A stretch of DNA of 64,000 nucleotides from Arthrobacter bussei (GCF_009377195.2 NZ_VJXX01000006.1:179495-243494); one strand, 5' to 3'; shown: positions 1 to 8,320, counted from the first letter of the stretch. Notes: generated by a model not told the origin, from the sequence alone. Numbers and translations are program-made.

Positions 1-1
1 G

Positions 2-544
2 ATGCTGACCGTCATCACGGACGAGACCGAGGAGAAGGCGCACGCCAAGCACGCCGACTACCAGCAGTACGTCAGCTACGAGGGAGCGCTCGTCCTGCTC
101 TCCGGCTGGCTGGGCATCGACCTCAGCGTCTATGACCCCGACGAGCCGATCGGCAATGTGCAGTCCAACGCCATCCAGTCCGCCGTGGCCAACTTCCAGA
201 AAGTGAACGACGACGGCGCCCCCTGGACCGTCCGCGACATCGCCGAGTGGGCCGGCATCGGCGGGCTGGGGCCGAGGGTCGTCGGATCCGGTGCGCAGGT
301 GGCCGACGAGCTGCAGTCCTGGGTCGAGGAGACGGACGTGGACGGGTTCAACCTCGCCTACGCCATCACGCCGGGCTCCTTCGAGGACGTCATCACCCAC
401 GTGGTGCCCGAGCTGCAGAAGCGCGGCGCCTATCCGACGGACTACGCGGAGGGGACCCTCCGCCAGAAGCTGTTCGGTAAGGGTGACCGTCTTCCCGCGG
501 AACACCGCGGTGCAGGCTACCGGCTCCAGCCCGCCCGCCCCTGA
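2..544 (+). CDS. C-terminal part of a bacterial luciferase-like FMN monooxygenase (NtaA/SnaA/DszA type), cut by the window edge
   Basis: About 180 residues are present and the 5' end lies outside the window, so the ATG at base 2 is probably internal. The end of the protein, with a VPELQKRG stretch, an acidic DYAEGTLRQKL segment and a poorly conserved Arg/Pro tail, looks like the C-terminus of the two-component, FMNH2-dependent monooxygenases that act on nitrilotriacetate, dibenzothiophene or other organosulfur compounds. These need a separate flavin reductase, which is not seen here. It lies about 100 bases upstream of a MetNIQ-type importer on the same strand, which fits organosulfur or methionine use. 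Substrate cannot be named from the fragment. The stop codon lies inside a 25-bp tandem duplication. Confidence 0.7.
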   Translation: MLTVITDETEEKAHAKHADYQQYVSYEGALVLLSGWLGIDLSVYDPDEPIGNVQSNAIQSAVANFQKVNDDGAPWTVRDIAEWAGIGGLGPRVVGSGAQVADELQSWVEETDVDGFNLAYAITPGSFEDVITHVVPELQKRGAYPTDYAEGTLRQKLFGKGDRLPAEHRGAGYRLQPARP

Positions 545-590
545 CGCACCCGTCCGGCCGCGCCCCTGACGCACCCGTCCGGCCGCGCAC
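541..590. repeat. Two tandem copies of a 25-bp unit
   Basis: A unit starting CTGACGCACCCGTCCGG occurs at 541-565 and again at 566-590 with one difference. The first copy contains the TGA stop codon of the monooxygenase, so the duplication sits exactly at the gene end. No terminator function is obvious. Confidence 0.85.
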
Positions 591-646
591 CCGCGACGCC
601 CGCGCTCCAGCCTCTCCTGCCCCGCTCGACCTTCCCGAGGAACCCC

Positions 647-1690
647 ATGATCTCGCTGAGACACCTGACAAAGACCTATGGCCGCGGCGACGCCTCCGTC
701 ACCGTGCTCGACCGCCTCGACTTCGAGGTGCCCACCGGGCGGATCGCCGCTGTGGTCGGCCCGAGCGGTGCCGGCAAGAGCACCCTCGCGCAGTGCATCA
801 ACCTCCTCGAACGCCCCACGTCGGGGTCCGTCGTCGTGAACGGTGAGGACCTCTCCGGCCTGCCCGAGAAGCGCCTCCGCGACGCGCGGCGCCGGATCGG
901 CACCGTCTTCCAGTCCTCGAGCCTGCTCAGCCGTCGCACGGCCGCCGAGAACATCGCCCTCCCCCTCGACTTCCTCGGAGTGACTCCGCAGGAGACGAGG
1001 AGCCGGGTCGGTGAACTGCTGGAGCGCGTCGGACTCACCGACAAGGCGGGCCACTACCCGTTCCAGCTCTCGGGTGGGCAGGCGCAGCGCGTCGGCATCG
1101 CCCGGGCGCTCGCGCTGCGTCCTTCGATCCTCCTGGCCGACGAAGCCACCTCCGGGCTCGACCCGGACACCACGCGTTCCGTCGTCGGACTCGTCCGCGA
1201 ACTGCGCGACGATCTCGATCTCACGGTCGTGTTCATCACCCACGAGATGGACACGGTGCGTCAGGTCGCCGATACCGTCGCCCGGCTCGACCACGGGAGG
1301 ATCGTAGAGCAGGGCAGCCTCGTGGACCTGCTGACCTCGCACGGCTCCCGCCTCGGTCGCTCGCTGCAGCCCCGCCGCGGCCACGCCGGACCGGAAGCCG
1401 GCACGCGGACCTGGTTCGTCACCTACGATTCCACCACCGTTCCCGGCGACTGGATCCAGCGCGTGACCGCCGACCTCGGGGCGAGCGTGCACCTCCTGGG
1501 GGCATCGGTCGAGACCGTGCACGGGGTCAACACCGGCAGCGCGACGCTCGGCATCGGGACGGAGGACGACGCCCGCGTCGTGGCGGCGCTCGCCCGGTGC
1601 GGACTGAGCGGCACTCCCGACCACTCCGCCGCAACCTTCGGTCAGACCGACGAGCGGATCCTCGCCGGAGCCCTCGAGGACGCGGCATGA
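647..1690 (+). CDS. metN: Methionine-type ABC importer, ATP-binding subunit
   Basis: The 347-residue protein has a Walker A GPSGAGKST at 38-46, the LSGGQ signature at 141-145 and Walker B ILLADE at 161-166, followed by a switch histidine in FITHEMD. The roughly 100 residues after the nucleotide-binding domain fit the NIL/ACT-like regulatory domain of MetN, which binds methionine and inhibits transport in known MetNI systems. It powers uptake through the MetI permease at the cytoplasmic face. A GAGG about 10 bases before ATG 647 supports the start. The metI ATG overlaps its stop by ATGA, so the two are coupled. The adjacent monooxygenase suggests the cargo may be methionine or a related sulfur compound. 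Confidence 0.9.
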   Translation: MISLRHLTKTYGRGDASVTVLDRLDFEVPTGRIAAVVGPSGAGKSTLAQCINLLERPTSGSVVVNGEDLSGLPEKRLRDARRRIGTVFQSSSLLSRRTAAENIALPLDFLGVTPQETRSRVGELLERVGLTDKAGHYPFQLSGGQAQRVGIARALALRPSILLADEATSGLDPDTTRSVVGLVRELRDDLDLTVVFITHEMDTVRQVADTVARLDHGRIVEQGSLVDLLTSHGSRLGRSLQPRRGHAGPEAGTRTWFVTYDSTTVPGDWIQRVTADLGASVHLLGASVETVHGVNTGSATLGIGTEDDARVVAALARCGLSGTPDHSAATFGQTDERILAGALEDAA

Positions 1691-2391
1691 GCGCCGTCGT
1701 CCTGCCGCGCGCCGACGTCCCCCTCGGGGACTTGCCCGCCCTCCTGCTCCCCGCCTACGGGGAGACCGTCACCATGGTGGGCATCGTCATGGCCGTGGTC
1801 CTCGTGATCGGTACACCCCTCGGTGTGCTGCTCCACAACGTGGCCCCCGGCGGACTCTACGAGCGCCCGGCGCTGCACACCGTGCTCAGCTGGATCATCA
1901 GCATCGGCCGGTCGCTGCCCTTCCTCATCCTGATGGCGGCGATCGTACCGTTCACGCGCTTCGTCACGGGCACGAACATCGGCATCGCCGCAGCGGTCGT
2001 GCCGATGTCGCTCGCGGGCATCGCGTTCTTCACGCGCATCGTCGAGAACGCCCTGCGTTCGGTACCGCCGTCCATCATCCAGGTGGCGCGGGCCGCGGGT
2101 GGGTCCAATCTCCAGATCATGCGGTCCGCGCAGTTCGGCGAGGCCGTCCCCGCGGTGATCGGCGGCCTCACCATCCAGGTGATCGCGATGATCGAGTACT
2201 CGGCCATCGCGGGCACCATCGGGGCCGGGGGCATCGGCTACGTCGCCGTGACCTACGGCTACCAGCGGTTCGACAACACCGTGATGCTCGCGACGATCGT
2301 GATCCTCGTGGTCACCGTCGCCCTCGTGCAGGTGGCCGGCGACCGCCTGGTCCGCTTCGCCACGCCGCAGAAACGGCTCCAGCGCGCCTGA
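1687..2391 (+). CDS. metI: Methionine-type ABC importer, permease subunit
   Basis: ATG 1687 overlaps the metN stop (ATGA) and gives 234 residues, close to the usual 215-235 of MetI; a longer upstream reading would run through metN. Five or so hydrophobic segments are visible. The stretch with EAVPAVIGGL near residues 155-165 is in the position of the EAA loop that docks on the ATPase, preceded by ARAAGGSN. It forms the membrane channel of the MetNIQ importer. The next gene, 92 bases downstream, is the binding protein, so the order is N-I-Q. Confidence 0.9.
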   Translation: MSAVVLPRADVPLGDLPALLLPAYGETVTMVGIVMAVVLVIGTPLGVLLHNVAPGGLYERPALHTVLSWIISIGRSLPFLILMAAIVPFTRFVTGTNIGIAAAVVPMSLAGIAFFTRIVENALRSVPPSIIQVARAAGGSNLQIMRSAQFGEAVPAVIGGLTIQVIAMIEYSAIAGTIGAGGIGYVAVTYGYQRFDNTVMLATIVILVVTVALVQVAGDRLVRFATPQKRLQRA

Positions 2392-2483
2392 CCCGTCGTC
2401 GGCTCCATCCCGCTCCACCGCCGCCCAGTTTTTCTGCCCCACCCGACACCGCGCCCTCCGGCGCGCCCAGAAAGGCCTCCACC

Positions 2484-3410
2484 ATGTCCGAGAACACCCC
2501 TTCCCCCTCCGCCGGCGCACCGACCCCCGAGGCCGATCACGGCTTCACGCTCCGCAAGCGACGCAAGGCCCCCTGGATCGCGGGAGGCGCCGTCGTCGTG
2601 CTCGCGGCCGGTGCCTTCATCGCCGTCCCGCTCCTGAATCCCGCGGAATCCGCAGCCGAGACCGAGGGCGCCACCCTCCACGTCGCCACCGCCGAGGGGA
2701 ACCACGCCGAGCAGGCGCTCATCGAGTTCATCGACCGCGAGGTCGCGCCGAAGTACGGCATCGACATCGAGTTCAAGGGGCTCAGCGACAGCAACACCAT
2801 CAACCGGGCGGTGAGCGAGGGCGAGGTGGCAGCGACCCTCTACCAGCACGAACTGTGGCTCGGGCAGGTCCTCCAGGCCAACCCGGACTTCCGCGAGACC
2901 GCGGTGGCGCCGGTGTTCCGTTGGGGCTTCGGGATCTGGTCGGACAAGTACACGAGCGTCGACCAGATCCCCGACGGCGGCACCATCTCGCTGTACTCCG
3001 ACCCCGCCAACGAGGCCCAGGGGCTGTGGCTGCTCGAGCGGGCCGGCCTGATCACCCTGAAGGACGGCGTGGACAAGTGGGCGGCTACCCAGGACGACAT
3101 CGCGACCAATCCCAAGAACCTCACCTTCACGCTCCTCGACTTCGGGGCGCAGTCGAGGGCGCTCCCGGACCTCGATGCCGCCGTCGGCTACACGGAGTAC
3201 TACACCGCGGCGAAGGTACCCCTGGAGAAGCAGATCTTCGCGCCTGCGGCGCCGGACGAGTTCGCCTCGCAGCTGACCGTCGGCACCGACTACCTGGAGA
3301 CGGAGAACATCCAGAAGCTCACCGAGGCCTTCGCCGACCCCGCCGTCCAGGAGTTCCTCACCACGGACCCGAGCGTGAAGGACCTCCTGCTGCCGATCGA
3401 CGCCTCCTGA
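2484..3410 (+). CDS. metQ: NlpA/MetQ-family substrate-binding protein with an N-terminal membrane anchor
   Basis: The 308-residue protein starts with about 30 polar residues, then basic KRRK and a single hydrophobic helix at roughly 31-52, then the extracytoplasmic MetQ domain (begins LHVATAEGNHAE; contains EFKGLSD, QHELWL, YSDPANEAQGL, YTEYY). MetQ proteins of Gram-positive bacteria are usually lipoproteins, but there is no cysteine at all in this protein, so it must be held by the uncleaved helix or released. AGAAAGG before ATG 2484 is a good ribosome site. It delivers substrate to MetNI. It is the last gene of the importer operon; a G-rich repeat follows. Confidence 0.88.
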   Translation: MSENTPSPSAGAPTPEADHGFTLRKRRKAPWIAGGAVVVLAAGAFIAVPLLNPAESAAETEGATLHVATAEGNHAEQALIEFIDREVAPKYGIDIEFKGLSDSNTINRAVSEGEVAATLYQHELWLGQVLQANPDFRETAVAPVFRWGFGIWSDKYTSVDQIPDGGTISLYSDPANEAQGLWLLERAGLITLKDGVDKWAATQDDIATNPKNLTFTLLDFGAQSRALPDLDAAVGYTEYYTAAKVPLEKQIFAPAAPDEFASQLTVGTDYLETENIQKLTEAFADPAVQEFLTTDPSVKDLLLPIDAS

Positions 3411-3479
3411 GGGCTGCGCCCGGGGACGGCGGGCTCCTCCTCGCCGCTGCCCGGGCACGGTGGGCACGGCAGGCACTGT

Positions 3480-3509
3480 GGGCAGGGTGGGCAGGGTGGG
3501 CAGGGTGGG
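3480..3509 (+). repeat. G-tract repeat with quadruplex potential
   Basis: Seven runs of GGG separated alternately by CA and T (period 9) lie between metQ and the oxidoreductase gene. This pattern fits the intramolecular G-quadruplex rule on the plus strand and can also expand or contract by slippage. Confidence 0.7.
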
Positions 3510-3631
3510 CACGGCGTCCGGGTGACGGGAATACGGGTGCGCTCCGGGCTGAACCGCCCGGAAGCGGTGGCACCGGCACTGGGTGGGGACTAGCGTCGGG
3601 ACCAGACAATCCATCGATCGAAGGAGTTCCC

Positions 3632-4285
3632 ATGTCACGCGTAGCCATCATCGGCGGGCACGGCAAAGTAGCGCTGCACCTCACGAAGATCCTCACGGAC
3701 CAGGGCCACCAGGTCAGCTCGATCTTCCGCAACCAGGACCACGCCGCCGACGTCGAGGAGGCCGGCGCCACGCCCGTCGTCGCCGATCTCGCAGAGCTCT
3801 CGGTGCAGGACATGGCGGACGTCTTCAGCGGGCACGATGCCGTGGTCTGGTCCGCCGGCTCCGGTGGGAGCAGCCCCGAGGCCACGTACGCCATCGACCG
3901 CGACGCCGCGATCCGGTCGATGGATGCCGCCGAGCAGGCGTCCGTGGGCCGGTACGTCATGGTGTCCTACCTCGGGGCGGGCAAGGACCACGGTGTCCCC
4001 GAGGACAACAGCTTCTTCCACTACGCCGAGTCGAAGGCCGCCGCCGACGAGCATCTGCGCCACTCGAAGCTGGCCTGGACCATCCTCGGTCCCGGCTCCC
4101 TGACCACCGATCCGGGGACCGGCACGATCGAGGTGTCCGACGAGCCCCAGCAGGATTCGGTGCCGCGCGAGGACGTGGCGCACGTGGCCGCCGTCGTGCT
4201 CGGGGACCTCGGGACGGTGGACCGGACCATCCAGTTCAACAGCGGTCCGACGCCGATCGCCGAGGCGATCGAGGCGGCCATCTAG
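3632..4285 (+). CDS. Atypical SDR-family NAD(P)-binding oxidoreductase
   Basis: The 217-residue protein opens with a Rossmann glycine motif (VAIIGGHGKVA, residues 4-14). It has DLAELSVQDM at the second nucleotide-contacting strand, SAGSGG after the fourth strand and YAESKAAADEHL, a Y-x3-K like that of SDR catalysis, at about 131-142. Length and motif set fit the atypical SDR-a5 (NmrA-like) group, which often binds NAD(P) without known chemistry. AAGGAG eight bases before ATG 3632 fixes the start; a longer in-frame reading upstream has no such site. It is monocistronic and is followed by a strong hairpin. Substrate unknown. Confidence 0.85.
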   Translation: MSRVAIIGGHGKVALHLTKILTDQGHQVSSIFRNQDHAADVEEAGATPVVADLAELSVQDMADVFSGHDAVVWSAGSGGSSPEATYAIDRDAAIRSMDAAEQASVGRYVMVSYLGAGKDHGVPEDNSFFHYAESKAAADEHLRHSKLAWTILGPGSLTTDPGTGTIEVSDEPQQDSVPREDVAHVAAVVLGDLGTVDRTIQFNSGPTPIAEAIEAAI

Positions 4286-4302
4286 AACGCGGACCACCGA
4301 AT

Positions 4303-4337
4303 GACGACGGCGCCGGGCCTGATCCGGCGCCGTCGTC
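4303..4337 (+). terminator. Perfect 14-bp hairpin after the SDR gene
   Basis: GACGACGGCGCCGG pairs perfectly with CCGGCGCCGTCGTC around a 7-base loop, 18 bases after the stop codon. No long T run follows, as is common for terminators in high-GC actinobacteria. Confidence 0.75.
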
Positions 4338-4508
4338 GTGTGTCGGGCCTGTGTGTCACGGGCCTGTCCGGGCGTCGTCGTCGCGTCCTTCGCGCACCAG
4401 CAGCCCTGTCTGCCCTGTGACTGCCGTTGAGACGGGACCGTTCAAGCGGCCGCTGCGACGTGGTGGGGCGACAGCGCTGCTTCCTGCACCCCTTTCACGC
4501 CCCGAACT

Positions 4509-4540
4509 GCGTGTCTCGGCGCGACACGCCGCTGCAAGGC
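4509..4540. repeat. Hairpin-forming dispersed repeat, copy 1
   Basis: A 32-base element with inverted arms GCGTGTC and GACACGC. A second copy with 25 of 32 identical bases lies at 56637-56668, more than 50 kb away in an unrelated context, which suggests a dispersed intergenic repeat family. Confidence 0.5.
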
Positions 4541-4560
4541 CGGATTGTCAGGGAAAGGGC

Positions 4561-4711
4561 GTGCACGAAGGCACACCCCGGAGGCTGACTCGGGGCGGGT
4601 GGGACGGCGACCGAACGGCGTGCACGAAGGCAGACCCCGGAGGCTGACTCGGGGCGGGTGGTACGGCGACGACGGCTGGGTGGGCGTGCACGAAGCCACG
4701 CCCCGGCGGGG
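4561..4711. repeat. 59-bp-period direct repeat, two full and one partial unit
   Basis: A 52-base unit beginning GTGCACGAAGGCA starts at 4561 and 4620 with three differences, and a third shortened copy starts at 4686. The 436 bases between the SDR gene and the UPF0303 gene hold only the terminator, the hairpin repeat and this array; I see no gene there. Confidence 0.8.
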
Positions 4712-4721
4712 AGGAACCCGG

Positions 4722-5267
4722 TCAGAGCCCGTCGGCGGCGTGGAACGTGCGGAGCGCCTCGACCACGAGCTTGTGGTCCTCGAGCTGCGGCAGGCCGGAC
4801 ACGGTCACGGTGGCCACCGGTCCCACGCCCCGGATGTACAGGGGGAAGGAGCCTCCGTGCGCCGCGTAGGTCGACTGGTCGACCATCGGATTGCCCTCGA
4901 AGCGGCCGCCGTTGCGCCGTGCCCTCAACCCGACGAGCAGCGACGGCACCAGGTAGCGGGCAGCAGTGCGGCTCTTGGCGTCGAGCCAGAAGTCGTTGTC
5001 GGGTGTGGCGCCGTCGAGCGCGGCCCGGAAGAGGATGTGGTTCGGTTTGCTGATGCCGATGGCGATCGGCAGGTTCCGGCCCACCCCCATCTGCACGAGG
5101 AGCTGGCCGAGCGCCACGGCGTCGTCGTTGGTGAAGCGGGTGAACTGGAGCTCGGCAACCTCGCCCTCGACCTTCGCGATGAGCGCTTCGAGTGCGTCCA
5201 CGGGCTGGTCGCCGCCACCGTCTGGATCGAACGGGCGAAGGACTGTCGAGGGGGCATCATTGCTCAT
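4722..5267 (-). CDS. UPF0303 / heme-degrading-domain family protein
   Basis: The 181-residue protein matches the UPF0303 group (related to the DUF336/HbpS fold) in size and in its core: an N-terminal FTNDDAVALGQLLV helix, PIAIGISKPNHILF, an SRTAARYL segment and a C-terminal HGGSFPLYIRGVG-type loop. Members are annotated as heme-degrading-domain proteins but their reaction is largely unproven. It is expected to be cytoplasmic; there is no signal peptide. It is transcribed toward the repeat array and stands alone; the neighbouring protease gene ends 126 bases away on the same strand. Confidence 0.8.
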   Translation of the reverse strand: MSNDAPSTVLRPFDPDGGGDQPVDALEALIAKVEGEVAELQFTRFTNDDAVALGQLLVQMGVGRNLPIAIGISKPNHILFRAALDGATPDNDFWLDAKSRTAARYLVPSLLVGLRARRNGGRFEGNPMVDQSTYAAHGGSFPLYIRGVGPVATVTVSGLPQLEDHKLVVEALRTFHAADGL

Positions 5268-5393
5268 TGGTCAAATCTACGTGGTCGGGAGTGGTCGGCG
5301 GAATCGCCGGCGGTGGACGATCTCCGGTGGTCTTGACACCGCGCGGCGGCGTCTTACCTGCGGCTCGGGCACCGTGCGGGCAGCTGCCGGGAA

Positions 5394-6386
5394 TCAGTGG
5401 CCCGGTGCGCAGGGTCCTGACCCGAGCAGGGCGAGGCCCGCCCGGTCGCCCGGGCCGAAGGACACCAGCCCGGTGTTCGCCTCGTACATCAGCTCGCGCG
5501 GATCGTCCACGTGATCGAGCCCGACGACATGGGTGAGTTCGTGCATGAGGGTCGCCCGGACGAGGTCCCTTCCCGCGGGGTACGCCAGCATCCCGGTCGC
5601 ATCGGGCGCGTCGATCTGCACCTGCCCACCGACATAGACGAGCGGCTCTCCGGGGACGTACGCGTACTCACTGCCACCCAGTCCGGCAATGTCGCCGGCG
5701 AGCTGGGGAATCTCCGCGGGGCTCGTCCAGGTGATGAGGAGGGGCGCCCAGGTCCGGCCGTAGAGCTCCGGCTGGTAGAGATCGCGCTCCTCGGACGGCC
5801 CCTCCGTCGTCAATCCGTCATCGACGAAGTGCAGCCCGGTGGCCGCGGACACCTCCGCCACGGCTTCCTGCACGAGCCCTTCCGTCCCCGGCGGCGCATT
5901 GTCCGGGCGGACGACGTAGTGCACCGGGCGGCACGGGTCGACAGCCACCCAGTCCTGCGACTCGGTGGGGGACGGGAGGAGCTGATAGGCGCCCGATGCC
6001 GGAACGAGCGGTGGTGTGCCGAGCGGACTGTCCTGTGCCTCGACGCCCCGGGGTGGCACATTCGCGCCGGGCAGGTAGGGCAGGGTGATCGGCAGGACGA
6101 AGCGGTCGAACAGCGATGGCGTCGCGTACAGGAGGGCGACGAGCAGGACGACCCCGATCGCGGTGGTGGAGGACCGGGTTCGGGACGCCCGCCGTCGTGA
6201 TCCTCGGAGCCCGGCCCGCCTCCTCCGCCGGGAGTGGGTCGCAGGTGCGCGCCACGGGTGAGGATCACTCGCCACGCCCACGGCGTCGTCCAGCGCCCAC
6301 TGCGGGACCCTGCCCGAGGGCGAGCGCCGCAGCTTGCCGGCCCCGTCCCTGCGCTCGTGGTACCAGTCCCGATCCATCGCACCCAT
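5394..6386 (-). CDS. Membrane-anchored zinc metalloprotease (matrixin/metzincin type)
   Basis: With the start at 6386 the protein has 330 residues: a basic cytoplasmic N-terminus rich in Arg, one transmembrane helix at about 75-92, an extracellular linker and a catalytic domain. The zinc motif HELTHVVGLDH is complete at 282-292 (three His and the catalytic Glu) and is followed by ELMYE, a likely Met-turn. This is the metzincin arrangement. Two cysteines could form an external disulfide. Start choice is uncertain: in-frame ATGs also occur at 6413 and 6377 and the frame is open further upstream; 6386 has a GGATGGGGG in front. Target unknown. Confidence 0.75.
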   Translation of the reverse strand: MGAMDRDWYHERRDGAGKLRRSPSGRVPQWALDDAVGVASDPHPWRAPATHSRRRRRAGLRGSRRRASRTRSSTTAIGVVLLVALLYATPSLFDRFVLPITLPYLPGANVPPRGVEAQDSPLGTPPLVPASGAYQLLPSPTESQDWVAVDPCRPVHYVVRPDNAPPGTEGLVQEAVAEVSAATGLHFVDDGLTTEGPSEERDLYQPELYGRTWAPLLITWTSPAEIPQLAGDIAGLGGSEYAYVPGEPLVYVGGQVQIDAPDATGMLAYPAGRDLVRATLMHELTHVVGLDHVDDPRELMYEANTGLVSFGPGDRAGLALLGSGPCAPGH

Positions 6387-6483
6387 GTGCAGCCCCCATC
6401 CAGTCCCTCCCATGCTGAGGGAGGTCGTGGACGCGGGCGGACGGCAGGGCGGGTCCTTGGGCAAAGCTGCGGCAAGGCTGAGC

Positions 6484-6561
6484 GGAACGACGACGGCCCC
6501 GCCTCCTGCTGTGCGGCAGTGATTCGCGCGATCCCGGAACGACGACGGCCCCGCCTCCTGC
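6484..6561. repeat. Perfect 26-bp direct repeat
   Basis: GGAACGACGACGGCCCC and the next nine bases occur identically at 6484-6509 and 6536-6561. The second copy forms the left arm of the terminator downstream of the X25 gene, so the first may be a duplicated half-terminator. Confidence 0.8.
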
Positions 6562-6587
6562 CGCACGGGCAGGTGACGGGGCCGTCG
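6543..6587 (-). terminator. Two-step hairpin after the X25-domain gene
   Basis: Outer arms CGACGGCCCCG and CGGGGCCGTCG (11 bp, perfect) enclose an inner 6-bp stem CCTGCC/GGCAGG. It starts 13 bases after the stop codon of the minus-strand gene. Confidence 0.7.
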
Positions 6588-6599
6588 GCCGGGATCGGC

Positions 6600-7589
6600 C
6601 TAGGAGGTCGTGATGTCCCTCGTGGCGTAGTCGAAGCGGAACGTGACCGACGTGTCCGAGAGCAGGTGCAGTTCGTGGTTGGCGCCGTCGCGCACGCCGA
6701 ACCGGCCGTAGTTCTCGTCCCAGGTGCCGTTCACGAGGATCTTGAACTGGTAGGTGCCGGCGGGCAGCTGCAGCGTCTGCTTCCAGACGTTCTCGGTCGG
6801 CTCCCACACGAACTGCAGCTCGCGGAGGTCGGTGCTCCAGTGACCTGTCTCGCCGAACAGCGGATCGAAGTCGCCGGAGAGTGCGACGGACTGCGGCTGA
6901 TCGTGCCAGGCTTCGTCGGCGGGAGTGTCGGTCGGTACCTGCTCGGTCGCGACGTCGGGGGAGACCTCGAGGGTCGGGGCGACGTCGGGCGGGGTGGGGT
7001 CCTCGGAGTTCGTGGCGTCGGCGGGGGCGAGGTCCGCCATGGTCTCCGAGACGTCCGACTCCTCGGCCGTCGCGGGCGGCTCCGACGAGGACGGCTCGGA
7101 CCCCTCAGTCGACGCCGTCGCGTCCGCCTCCGTGTCGGTCCGCACGGCCTGCACGGCCTGCACGGCCTGCGCGTCCTCGCCGAGGGACTCGGGGGACTGC
7201 GGCGCATGCGTGACGGCCGGGGCCTGCTCGGGCACGGGGGCGCCGCTGATCATGGCGTTGATGAACTGGTCGGGATCGGCGAACGCGTGGACCGCGCGGA
7301 TGCCCTCGTCGGTCGCCGTCCAGCCGGAGCGGCCCTTGACCAGCCAGCCGGCCTTCACGAGCTTGGCCGTCGCCGTCGTCAGGGCCTTGAACCCGCGGGG
7401 GACGCCGCCGGAGAGGAGCTCGGCCTCCTTGGCGTCGAAGGGGACTGCCGCCACGGCCTGAGACATCACGTCGCTGGGCGCGACGCTGTTCCCGGCCTCC
7501 TGGTGCTCGGCGAGTAGGGCGAGGGTGGTGCGCAGGCGGACGCTGGTGCTGTTCCGGGGGGCGATGACGATCTCCTTCGTGGTGTTCAT
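6600..7589 (-). CDS. Winged-helix-like plus pullulanase X25-domain protein
   Basis: The 329-residue protein has three parts. Residues 1-105 look like a winged-helix fold (ALTTATAKLVKAGWL followed by GWTATDEGIRAV), similar to N-terminal domains of Mrr-type proteins. Residues about 110-225 are a low-complexity acidic/Ser/Thr/Pro linker. Residues 230-325 match the X25 / PUD beta-sandwich of amylopullulanases (SVALSGDFDPLFG, TYQFKILVNGTWDENYG, ANHELHLL), which contacts alpha-glucans. No catalytic glycosidase domain and no signal peptide are present, so annotation as a glycosidase would mislead. A role in glycogen sensing or regulation is my inference only. Confidence 0.75.
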   Translation of the reverse strand: MNTTKEIVIAPRNSTSVRLRTTLALLAEHQEAGNSVAPSDVMSQAVAAVPFDAKEAELLSGGVPRGFKALTTATAKLVKAGWLVKGRSGWTATDEGIRAVHAFADPDQFINAMISGAPVPEQAPAVTHAPQSPESLGEDAQAVQAVQAVRTDTEADATASTEGSEPSSSEPPATAEESDVSETMADLAPADATNSEDPTPPDVAPTLEVSPDVATEQVPTDTPADEAWHDQPQSVALSGDFDPLFGETGHWSTDLRELQFVWEPTENVWKQTLQLPAGTYQFKILVNGTWDENYGRFGVRDGANHELHLLSDTSVTFRFDYATRDITTS

Positions 7590-7825
7590 ACGGCGTGCTG
7601 CGGTCCATCATGACCGCGGGTCCCCGCGCGCGGTGAGGAATCTGCGGAGCGCATGCTCCTACCCAGGCGGATCGCGGCGTGCTAGGACTGCGGACGGCAG
7701 CACACTGATGGTATCGAAGGAACCGCGCCCGGTGCGCCCCGGGGCGCCGGATGACGGCCCGACGTCGGCGGGCGACCACGTGGACCCGGCCGTGCCGTCC
7801 GATGGGTCGGTGCTAGGTTCGCGGG

Positions 7826-8320
7826 ATGGCAGCAAGACGAGGGATCGGCACGAGAACCGGCACGACGACGGCGCGCACCTCGTTGCCCCGCACCATTGCG
7901 CGCCTGGTGCTCGGAGCCTTCCTCCTGTTCGCGGGGACCGCACACCTGACCGTCGCCCGGTCCGAGTTCGCCGCCCAGGTACCGTCCTGGCTGCCGCTCG
8001 ACGCGGACGTCGTGGTGGTGGCGTCCGGCGTCGTCGAACTGCTTCTCGGTGCGGCGCTCGTCGCGCTCGGGCGGTACCGGGTCGTCGTCGGGTGGGTGGT
8101 CGCCGCGTTCTTCGTCGCGATCTTCCCGGGCAACATCGCCCAGTACGTCGAGGGCGTGAGCGCCTTCGGCCTGGACACCGACGCGGCACGCCTGACCCGG
8201 CTGTTCTTCCAGCCCGTGCTCGTCCTCTGGGCGCTCTGGTCCACGGGCGCCTGGCGGGACCGTGCGGTCCTGAGCCGGACCGGGCGGGACCGGACCGGGC
8301 GGAACCGTCCGCGGCGTTAG
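7826..8320 (+). CDS. DoxX-like four-helix membrane protein
   Basis: The 164-residue protein has a basic N-terminal extension, then four hydrophobic segments (around ARLVLGAFLLFAGTAHL, VVVVASGVVELLLGAALV, VVVGWVVAAFFVAIFPGNIAQ and FFQPVLVLWALW). The GTAHL and PGNIAQY motifs are typical of DoxX/DUF417-like proteins. The family includes thiosulfate:quinone oxidoreductase subunits and redox-partner membrane proteins, but most members are uncharacterised. The C-terminal tail has repeated RTGRDRTGR from a short DNA repeat. It is 110 bases upstream of the Rieske gene on the same strand, so a shared redox role is possible. Confidence 0.75.
   Translation: MAARRGIGTRTGTTTARTSLPRTIARLVLGAFLLFAGTAHLTVARSEFAAQVPSWLPLDADVVVVASGVVELLLGAALVALGRYRVVVGWVVAAFFVAIFPGNIAQYVEGVSAFGLDTDAARLTRLFFQPVLVLWALWSTGAWRDRAVLSRTGRDRTGRNRPRR

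Noticed and set aside
545..646. SAM or other sulfur riboswitch before metN
   Set aside because: The gap is about 100 bases, mostly a tandem duplication, with no aptamer-like set of helices that I can recognise.
2259..3638. Long minus-strand frame opposite metQ
   Set aside because: Shadow of metQ and of the G-rich repeat; low-complexity composition and no domain.
4561..4711. CRISPR array
   Set aside because: Only two and a half units, period 59 with nearly no unique spacer, and no cas genes.
6600..7589. Annotation as a glycoside hydrolase
   Set aside because: No catalytic domain is present; only an X25-type beta sandwich.
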